DNA from: Hydrangea macrophylla
Taxonomy: Eukaryota; Streptophyta; Magnoliopsida; Cornales; Hydrangeaceae
Reading direction: 5' to 3'
DNA: 64,000 nucleotides
NCBI GenBank assembly: GCA_033977485.1
Contig: CM066997.1
Span: 81,004,634 to 81,068,633, forward strand
A program made the position numbers and the translations under genes. Positions 56,301 to 64,000 of the stretch are shown in pieces. How positions within the stretch are numbered: the first letter of the stretch is position 1; the number at the start of each line of letters is the position of its first letter. The notes beneath the pieces were generated by a model. It made no database searches. It worked only from the letters and a program-made list of their open reading frames with translations, and was not told where the DNA came from.

Positions 56301-57868
56301 ATGTATGAATAATATACAACTAATGAATCTTAGTAAATACAATTACCCTAATGAATGACGTAAATAAAATTGTAAATATTTAGTTGTCCCTTAATGACTA
56401 GAATTCCCTAACAAGGGATTTACATATAAATTTCCCTTAAAAGTTAGGAAACTTTAGAAAATAGCTCAGTTTAGTCCAAAATGGTGATATTAGTGTAACT
56501 CTTTACTCCGACCACCTATAGTTCTTACTTTAAAAATCCGTAGTTAATAAATGGTAACTCATAAAAATACACCATCAATTCCTATAGTATTAAAATAATG
56601 TCTAGTATTTTATTTAAAAGTTTGAAGATGATCCAACACTGCCTAGAATACAGCTTATTTGTATGGCCAACATTTATGTAGGAAATTCTGTTTTGAAGTA
56701 GGAACTGCCACAGACTCCAAATTGAGTCCAATTAGTGATGTTGAACTTAGTATAGTGCAAGAAATATTATAGTGAAGTTTTGACATAGTTTTAACATATT
56801 TACAAAAATACCCTAGAAGAGCCTTAATTACAGTTTTACCCTATATTTTAGAACTTGGGATTAAATGTTTAGTTCTTTTACCCGTATTAATGTAGGAACC
56901 ACTTCATCGTCAATTCCTAAGTCACCAAGCAGGTGAGTGTTCGTATCCTGTATTCAATTCAACTCTATGTGTGAGTATTCATTACATTTCCTCAAACTCT
57001 ATTTTAACTCAATATATGATGAGTAAATCCGACTATGATTTATGTATAATATGAAAAATGCTATTTTTATTTTTGGAACATTTTCTTTGTTCCTGGAAGG
57101 ATTTTAATATTCAAAACTTATTGTTCCAAATGTGTCAATTTATTCAAATGCCATGTATCTTTCAAAATGTCATCATTTAAAATGTTCATTATTCCCAATG
57201 TCAATTACTACTACAACGAACTATGTATTATAGCCCTAAGTGGTTGGTTCTATTGGGCTCATGTAATGAAGCCCAAGTGGCTGGTCCTTTGAACCCATGA
57301 ACCCGACTAGTAGGGTTGTACTTTGATCACTGTGCCATATAATGAAAGGAACATGTGTGTGAGTGGGTGGTTGGTAATTTGACATTCATGTAAATATGTT
57401 ATTTCCATGCAAATTATATCGATCATTTCATTATATTTCTAATTTATCGTATGAAATTTCTACTGTTATTATCTTATCTCTTCTAGAAAAGCAAACCTTT
57501 TAAATAATTATTTCCAAGGCTATGTTCATTCGCTGAGCCTTAAGCTCATACTCTCCAAATATTTTTTTAAAACCCTTTTCAGGTGACGAAGTGACGATAA
57601 TAGGCTATTACAGAACCGTTAGAAGAACAAGAAATTGTGATAGAAGAGAAAGATTCTCCTCTTGATGGACTTGAGGAGTCGATGGTAGAAAATTTTTGAA
57701 GAGTTATGCCTTTAGTTGTAATGATATTTCCAAGATTTATGTAAACTTCGATATATAAATGGATTTAGGTTATATTTGCTTCTGTTAGAGCTCTATTTAT
57801 TTATGAGGAGGCCTCAGAGGCCGGTCTCGAGCCTAAAATTTTAAAGTCGAATTTTGGGATCGTGACAA
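56301..57868 (+). repeat. Right part of a Ty3/gypsy-type LTR
   Basis: No ORF. It ends TTTTGGGATCGTGACA, the same type of terminus as the solo LTR at 54846. It also contains CGCTGAGCCTTAAGCTCATAC (57531-57551), typical of the downstream part of such LTRs. A left terminus TGTCACG was not found to its left apart from the solo LTR, so the LTR is truncated or its left part is replaced by the satellite. A local repeat lies at 57232-57300 (AAGTGGTTGGT / AAGTGGCTGGT). Confidence 0.5.
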
Positions 57869-58206
57869 TAACCAACAGCAGATGTTTCACATTGAATTTA
57901 ATGGAATATTGCAACCAATGAGAAACTATTTAGAACACTCATATTCCTTTTGAAATATATTTAAAGTTGGGTTTTCACACAAAGCCCTTTCCATTCTCCT
58001 TATTTAATTGCAGTATTGAAATCTGAGGTGATAAGACTGAAAATTTAAGTGCTGAATTTTAAGTACTGAAAATTTTAACCGATTGCATTTGCAATATAGA
58101 AAACAATGTTTCAAGTACTGAAAAAGATCAATAGAGATTTTACACTTAAATGTATCAGTTGATTTTTGACTGGCTTTTCAACTAAGTGGTACATTTTTAA
58201 ACGCAC
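57869..58206. other. Unique AT-rich sequence
   Basis: No ORF, repeat or known motif is seen. Confidence 0.4.
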
Positions 58207-58320
58207 TAACGTTGCGGTTTTTTATTTTTATGTTTTGCTTTTTATTTTTGTAGTGAATTCTCTCATATTGAAATAACAAAAAATTAAAACAAAAACCAAA
58301 AATAAAAAACCCCAATGTTA
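58207..58320. repeat. Small fold-back repeat
   Basis: Imperfect inverted repeat of about 45-bp arms. The left arm starts TAACGTTGCGGTTTTTTATT and the right arm ends AATAAAAAACCCCAATGTTA. MITE-like, superfamily unknown. Confidence 0.5.
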
Positions 58321-58538
58321 CAAAGTTAATGCCAATCCAAGTTAAAACTCTTTTAATATTTTTTTTATTTTATTTTCCAAACTTAAAATGTTGTCGAGAT
58401 TTGTTTAGGCATTGATAGCTATGTCTGAAGCTAATCTCGCCAATGGTTGGCTAATGTTTACTGCTTAATATTTGTCCATACGTATTAGGTTGTAGTCTTG
58501 TTACACCATTTTAATTGAGCGAAGGTTAAAAAGTTTTT

Positions 58539-58796
58539 GGGTTAATTACACTCACCTCCTTTGTGTTTTGTCTTAATTACATAGACTTTCCTCATATTTT
58601 AAAAAATTATATGGACCTCCCTTATGCCTAATTTTTTTTACACTTTAAGGGGGAAAGTGTTCGGAATATTAATTTTAAGGGAGAAAAGTGTTATAGAATA
58701 CAAATTTTAAGAGAGAGGTCCCGTGTAATTTCCCAAAATGTAAGAAAAATCTGTATAATTATGGTAAAACACAGAGGAAGTGAGTCTAATTAACCC
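58539..58796. mobile_element. Fold-back MITE (GGGTTAATTA ends)
   Basis: This 258-bp element starts GGGTTAATTACACTCACCTC and ends with the diverged complement, AGTGAGTCTAATTAACCC. The inverted ends match over about 60 bp. No clean target duplication is visible. This is a common MITE type in plant genomes; the superfamily is not assigned. Confidence 0.7.
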
Positions 58797-58974
58797 GAAG
58801 GTTTTTTATGGAGTTTGGGCCACTAAAAAATTATCCTTCTTAAGACTTACTCTATCCCAAGTTGGTTTCATGTCATTCTTTGAAATGCTAATTTTAGTAT
58901 CTAAACCATGTTGGACAACAACTAGGCACTTTAAATCTCCTCCAATATTCATCATTTAAACTAGTAATGCTACA

Positions 58975-59118
58975 TGCACAGAAAACTGCACAGAAATTGT
59001 GCACAGAATTGATCCGGGCCATTCATTACGGTGGCCCCTACACATTTTGGTCTGGGGGCCACCGAAATGAGTGGCCTGGATCAATTCTGTGCACAATTTC
59101 TGTGTAGTTTTCTGTGCA
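58975..59118. repeat. Near-perfect 144-bp hairpin
   Basis: Arms of about 63 bp run from TGCACAGAAAACTGCACAG to the complementary CTGTGTAGTTTTCTGTGCA, with a loop of about 16 bases around ACACATTTTGGTCTG. It is a snap-back element able to form a long RNA hairpin if transcribed. Confidence 0.8.
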
Positions 59119-59192
59119 AGTATCATTATCATTTCTGCATTTAAACTCTGATTGTTCTTTACCAAAAATAAAAAAACTCGGATTGTTAGATA

Positions 59193-59440
59193 CTCCCTCC
59201 CTCGCATTTTATGTATCCCTCTTGGGAATCCAATTATTTAAAGGGATAAAAAGAATTTATATCTACTTTCCACAATTGCCCATAATCATTGTACTTTCTT
59301 TTTTTGTTGTGTTTTGATGTTGATTACAAGGAAGGGTAGTTTGAGAAACTAAATAAATTTTGCATACTAATTTAGGAAAATGGACAACAAGTTTGGGACA
59401 TCCCAAAAAGAAAAAGGGGGCACATAAAATAAGATAGGAG
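59193..59440. mobile_element. Stowaway-like MITE
   Basis: This 248-bp element has ends CTCCCTCCCTCGCATTTTAT and AAAATAAGATAGGAG, flanked by TA on both sides (59191-59192 and 59441-59442). CTCCCTCC ends with a TA duplication are the signature of Stowaway (Tc1/Mariner) MITEs. No transposase. Confidence 0.75.
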
Positions 59441-59450
59441 TAGTTTATAT

Positions 59451-59908
59451 TAGGGATGGCAATGGGGCGGGTTTTCTGGGTTCCCCGCCCCGCCCCGCCC
59501 CGCCCCGCCCCGCCCCGCCCCTAATAGGTAGGGTATGGGGGGCTTAATAGGGTTAGGGGCGGGTATAGGGGAGGTTTTCAAAACCCGAGTCGGGTTCGGG
59601 TCGGGGTCGGGGTAGGGTCAAAAAACCTGAACCCGCCCCGAATATATTTGTATTTATATTTTTACCCCTCAATAGTTATGTGTATTACCATTTAAAAAAA
59701 ACTGCACTATTGGGGAACTAATTAGGTAAGTTAAAAAAAAACTGCACTATTAGGGGAAAAAATGCATTAAAAAAATTGCTTTTTCAATTTGTGTACCAAA
59801 AAAAAAATCATAATCGGGACGGGGCGGGACACTATGCAGGGCGGGGGTGGAGGGAGGGTTTACTGAAGCGGGGCGGGGGCGGAGTATGGGGCCCCGTTGT
59901 CATCCCTA
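59451..59908. mobile_element. Ac/hAT-like MITE with CCCCG repeats
   Basis: This 458-bp element has ends TAGGGATGGCAATGGGGC and GCCCCGTTGTCATCCCTA, flanked by a perfect 8-bp duplication GTTTATAT (59443-59450 and 59909-59916). TAGGGATG ends with an 8-bp duplication indicate hAT. Inside are a (CCCCG)n run at about 59483-59521 and several GGGGCGGG stretches. No transposase, so it depends on enzyme made elsewhere. Confidence 0.88.
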
Positions 59909-59916
59909 GTTTATAT

Positions 59917-60040
59917 AGTTCAGCTGATCAGTTGAATTAGAAAAGAAAAGACAAGGAGGTTTCGCTTGCCAATGATTGCTTTAAACAATATAATTGAAGA
60001 GAAACACGATTAGCTTCCAAGTACCAAATTATGTTTTCTC
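59917..60040. other. Short unique spacer
   Basis: AT-rich sequence between the hAT-like MITE and the gypsy fragment. No feature is seen. Confidence 0.4.
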
Positions 60041-61040
60041 CTCTCCCTAGTTCATGAAATACGCCCGTAATGGTAAAAGGATCCATTACCCCCAACTGAC
60101 CGATCTATCCGACCTTCAGGTTGGTAGGACGTGTCCGGGTAGGAATCCTCCATTGCAGAACGGTCCTTGTCTGACTCAGCCAACTTTATAATGAGCTCTA
60201 CACAGTCTGGACTTAATAACTCTTGGTTAATCAAGTGGCTGTGGAAGGTCTAATTGGCGTCATCTAGGATAAGGAAGCAAATTATCTAATGACACTCCTA
60301 AATCAGCTAGGATGCCATAATTGTATTAGGAACTGTCCTATAAAAATGGTTCTCCTCCTCACTGGGTGGGGGATCAAAGGCACGCATCCCTAACCCTAGC
60401 TTGCATAGCTGACTTCCCATGGGGCCAGAAAACCCTAATCGGTCTAAAGGCTCCCCAAGATTAATAGAAACAGTTGTACAAGGCAGCACCTTGTCAGTTC
60501 CAGTTCCATTGTTAGATCATCAAGGTCTCCTTCACCAACCTCTATAAACAGTTGTCTATATAGTGAAAGCACTGATACACACTTCATACGTGGACGTAGG
60601 TTACTTCGTTAACAGTGCTGAACTACATACAAATCTTATATCACTCTCTTTTTACATTTACTACTTCTCAAATACTTAACCCGATTCGAGCACCAAAATC
60701 CGGCATCATCAGTTTGGAGCCGTTTATAGGAACCACAATTTCCTTCAACAAATAAGTTCTCAACTAATCAATGGCCGGAAAGCGTCGTCAATGGGCTAAA
60801 CAGTCCACCTCGGTAGTCCCTGCAACCCCATAGGTTTCAATTGCTTTGACACCAGAACAAGTCTCAACGGCCCTGGCGCAGCTTATCGAAGGACAGCACC
60901 AGACAGAGTCACAAATCAATCACCTGGTGGCATACCACACTTGTACCTCTCTAACCCAAGGCGCTCCGACGGAGCATGACGTGATCACCAGCAAGTGAGC
61001 TGCGCAATGTGAATGACTGGAGTGCTCGACTCAAAAGCAT
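60041..61040 (+). pseudogene. Tat-like Ty3/gypsy fragment: LTR end, primer site and start of gag
   Basis: LTR-type sequence runs to CCGGCATCATCA (about 60711). It is followed by a degenerate primer site TTTGGAGCCGTTTATAGGAA (60713-60732), close to the TTTGGCGCCGTCTGTGGGAA form common in plant gypsy elements. An ATG at 60771 opens a gag start (MAGKRRQWAKQSTSVVPATP, then a stop, then TPEQVSTALAQLIEGQHQTE). It is broken by stops near 60832 and 60997, and the element is cut off at about 61040. The gag start resembles the one at 63184. Confidence 0.65.
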
Positions 61041-61950
61041 TGTGGCAAAGTCACAATCAGTGTGCTCGCTAGAACCCAAAGTTAGTTCTGTTTAAGGTTA
61101 GGCTGGGTAGTAATGACTCACCATAAGAAGCCCCTTTGCACATTGAAACACAATAAAACCACAAACACAATAAAGCCAACAACACTGATGGCGAGGTATA
61201 ATCCACTAACCTTTGGAATGTAATCAACACAAAGGCAACCAAACCAAGGCCAATGATAAAAATCGAACAAACCCACTTACTTTCTGGCTTCAATTTACAA
61301 ACCCAGATCTAGAAATGGGGGAACAGAGCAATAGAGAGCGTGCGAGAGAAACAATAAGAACAAAGCGAACATCTGAAATTCTCGATAATAAGAACTTAAT
61401 AAAACGATCCAGCAACTCATTGAATTGCAAATTGAACAAGTATACACACAAATGCAAACAAATACACACATACATGCAAAACTATTTCAATACATATATT
61501 CATATGAGGTTTGAATAATCATGAAATCAATTAGTACTTGGGTTAGAGAAATAATAGAGGATGATGCCACAAAGGATGATGCTGTCGAGGCTGAGCAAAA
61601 TTGGTATGAAGGTTTAGTTTGGGAAGAGGAGCTTGGATAGATATATGTCAATGCATAGAGGAAGAGACATAGAAATAGAGTTTTTAATGCGAGAGAAGGG
61701 GAGGAGTAATGCCTGGAGAGAAAGGAAGGAGTGATGCCTGGAATGAAGGGAAGAGGCGTTCGTTTTGAGCAGAGGATGCGCAAGGAGGGAGGAAAGTGAA
61801 AGAGACGTCGAAGAGGAGGGAAGGTTATTTAGCGTTAGGAAAGCTTTTTGCCACGTACATTTCTAAAGGTCGATGGAGGTATCCACGTGGTAAGCTGTGG
61901 GGAAGGTTTTAGCCTTGAGTTTTAGATGGATATCATAGCAGTTTGGATCT
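61041..61950. other. Unique-looking sequence, no supported gene
   Basis: Overlapping short ORFs on both strands (for example 61487-61783 minus, 98 codons, with a hydrophobic middle) show no domain. It may be non-repetitive host DNA. Confidence 0.35.
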
Positions 61951-62714
61951 TAAGCGGACCTAAAAAAAATGAAATTAAAAGATGGACTTTGTAAAAAGTT
62001 ATAAAATTGAGAATTTCTCACAAAAAAGTAAAAATTTTCACATTTTGAAATTTCTCACTTCTGAAATTTCTCACTTTTTTGTGAGAAATTCTCACTTTTT
62101 ATAACTTTTTGCACAGTCTGTATTTTAAGTCCATTTTTTATTGTCCACTTAAGATCTGAACTGGATATCATAGATAATAAATAGGTACTATATATAATTA
62201 AGCGGACCTAAAAAAATGAACTTAAAAGATGGACTATGTAAAAAGTTATAAAAAGTGAGAATTTCTCACAAGAAAGTGAAAATTTTCACATTTTAAAATT
62301 TCTCACTTCTAAAATTTCTCACTTTTTTGTGAGAAATTCTCACTTTTTATAACTTTTTGCACAGTCCGTCTTTTAAGTCCATTTTTTATTGTCCACTTAA
62401 GATCCGAACTGGATATCATATATAATAAATAGGTACTATATATAATTAAGCGGACCCTAAAAAATGAATTTAAAAGTCCATCATATATAATAAATAGGTA
62501 CTATATATAATTAAGCGGACCTAAAACAAATGAACTTAAAAGATGGACTGTGTAAAAAGTTATAAAAAGTGAGAATTTCTCACAAAAAAGTGAAAATTTT
62601 CACATTTTGAAATTTCTCAGTTCTAAAATTTCTCACTTTTTTGTGAGAAATTCTCACTTTTTATAACTTTTTGCACAGTCCGTCTTTTAAGTCCATTTTT
62701 TATTGTCCACTTAA
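61951..62714. repeat. Tandem series of snap-back MITE-like units
   Basis: Units start TAAGCGGACCTAAAA at 61951, 62199, 62447 and 62512 (spacings 248, 248, 65). Three are full and the third is an internal deletion product. Each full unit is a hairpin with about 90-bp arms, the left one TAAGCGGACC...AAAGTTATAAAAAGTGAG and the right one its complement ending GTCCACTTA, around a short loop containing GTGAAAATTTTCAC. Spacer sequence GATATCATAGATAATAAATA is repeated with the units to about 62757. Confidence 0.88.
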
Positions 62715-62757
62715 GATCTGAACTGGATATCATAGATAATAAATAGGTACTATATAT

Positions 62758-63183
62758 ATAGTACACCCCTTGAATTAAAAATTTACGATTCTGTCATATA
62801 CAGTGATACGCCAAAAACTGGCTCTATCATATGACCGAGCGGTTCAACTCAGCAGCCGATCATTGTCCCGAACAAATCATGCAAATTTCATTGGACAAGC
62901 CTCAGACCGAGCAGTCTAGTCTGTCCGAGACTTCCCGAGCGGTATATGCACGAAGCCCGACCAACAAGTCGGGAAGGTAGCGCAGGCACGGCCCGTCGCA
63001 GGGACAGCTCAGCTGTGCCCACAACACATGCCCCAGAATATTCCAGACAGTTTCCTAGTCAAGATAGAAGACTTATGGAAAGTAGACATTGTTTCCTAAT
63101 CCAATTAGGAAGCCCCCACAATTAATGCCAATCAAGCTCAATTGGATTAAATTTCCTTATCCATGTATGAATAGGTCTCTTAG
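62758..63183 (+). other. LTR or leader remnant before gag
   Basis: GC-richer sequence with GACCGAGC and GTCCGAG words typical of Tat-type LTRs, running into AATAGGTCTCTTAG just before the gag ATG region. No clear LTR end or primer site, so part is deleted. Confidence 0.4.
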
Positions 63184-64000
63184 TTGATAGCCATGCCTCC
63201 GAAGAAGGGTGAGAAGACTGCACAGCAGGCCAACCGGGATGTTCCGCCGGCCGCGGCGCTGGCTACGGCAGTCATGACATCTGAGCAGGTCACCGCGGCC
63301 CTCGCACAACTCTTGGAGGGCCAGTGTCAAACCCAGCAACAGATCGAAGCCCTGCTGGCCCAACAAAACACTCCTCTAGTGGCCGGGAAACGACCCGGGA
63401 ACGTTGTGTACAGTCGGGAATCGATCTTGACCAGACAACGTGCCCGAGCCAACCGGTCCCGCGTTGAGGATGCCAGAGACATCAACAATAGGCGTGCTGC
63501 CCGAGAGGAAAGGCAGGAGCATATGGCCCGGGAACCAATCCAGGGTCACTCGGTCAAGAGCCGAGGTGTCCTTAGGCACATGATGAACCGGAGTCATAGC
63601 CGAGCCCGATCCCAGTGGACAACACACCGCCATGAGAAGGAAGCCTCTTCCACTAACCCGACCTACGTCCCGGATCCCGGTCGGGAAGGTGTGGTGGCAC
63701 ATATCAAGGACTTGCGAACAGATTGATGAATTGGCCAAAAGGCTGGGCCAAAAACCCTACTCAGAATCATGCCAATATCAAGACAGAGTCACCATTTTCT
63801 AGCCAGATCACGAGGTTTTCCATCCCACGCAAACTTAAGCAGCCTCGCCTAGATCCCTATAACGACTCAAGAAGCCCAGTCGACCACGTCCGGACCTACA
63901 AGGCTCAGATGGCCCTGGCCACCAACTCCGACGAACTACATTGCCTGGTCTTCCCCAGCACTTTGAAAGGCCCAGCCGCGCAATGGGTCTACTCTTTGAA
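63184..64000 (+). pseudogene. gag: Gag N-terminal part of a Tat-like element (runs off the window)
   Basis: The ORF of 180 codons (63184-63726; an ATG at 63193 gives MPPKKGEKTAQQ) contains TSEQVTAALAQLLEGQCQTQQ, then a basic Arg-rich region. It breaks by frameshift at about 63715. The gag domain continues in other frames: DELAKRLGQKPYSES (63725-63770) and, after a second frame change near 63800, ITRFSIPRKLKQPRLDPYND and LVFPSTLKGPAAQWVYSL up to the window edge. These match the Tat gag domain. At least two frame changes make it a pseudogene; the 3' part lies outside. Confidence 0.8.

Noticed and set aside
63376..63738. 120-codon minus ORF
   Set aside because: Antisense shadow of the GC-rich gag start at 63184.

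Overview
The window is nuclear DNA of a flowering plant, probably a eudicot, from a transposon-dense intergenic region. The evidence is the content: nested Ty3/gypsy LTR retrotransposons of the Athila and Tat lineages, a Ty1/copia element, a solo LTR, several MITEs and an AT-rich satellite. No complete host gene, tRNA, rRNA or prokaryotic feature is recognised. The species cannot be named from the sequence.

Layout. 1-2.0 kb: a MITE end and LTR-like debris. 2.0-10.15 kb: a complete-ended but non-autonomous Athila-like element on the minus strand (LTRs of 1334 and 1359 bp, tRNA-Asp primer site, gag and protease only, TSD TTGGG). It sits in an older minus-strand Athila-like remnant that keeps an uncharacterised ORF and a decayed integrase (about 10.15-13.33 kb). 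13.3-15.2 kb: a (CT)n tract, a 5'UTR-like stretch and local duplications. 15.24-about 49 kb: one decayed Tat-lineage (Ogre/Retand-like) element on the plus strand, with a 2.64-kb 5' LTR, tRNA-Arg-type primer site, gag, an extraordinary tandem array, RT, two RNase H domains, integrase and an antisense ORF. Its 3' LTR is absent.

The standout structure lies inside that Tat element. A 1867-bp module covering the pre-protease region, the aspartic protease, a G-patch domain and an acidic linker is tandemly repeated eight times (20.68-44.26 kb). The last copy is fused directly to the middle of the reverse transcriptase. All copies share the same breaks, yet the spacing is constant to within 1 bp in copies 2-7 and the copies are mosaics of one another. 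Copy 3 is split by an 8735-bp Ty1/copia element (25512-34246; TSD CACTT; one premature stop in an otherwise open gag-pol frame).

49.4-50 kb: a small intron-containing RGG-rich gene fragment on the minus strand. 50.0-56.3 kb: a satellite with a monomer of about 110 bp, a higher-order period of about 0.81-0.83 kb and the palindrome GGTGAAATTTCACC, split by a 2149-bp solo LTR. 56.3-57.87 kb: the right part of another LTR. 58.2-59.9 kb: a cluster of five MITE-like elements, including a Stowaway-like and an Ac/hAT-like one with target duplications. 60-61 kb and 62.8-64 kb: two further Tat-like fragments, each with LTR-side sequence and the start of gag. They are separated by a tandem series of snap-back repeats (61.95-62.71 kb).

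Three of the LTR promoters (Athila-like, Tat, copia) each carry their own cluster of CpG-containing short repeats or palindromes upstream of a TATA box. The Tat word family recurs beside the TATA-like site of the antisense ORF.
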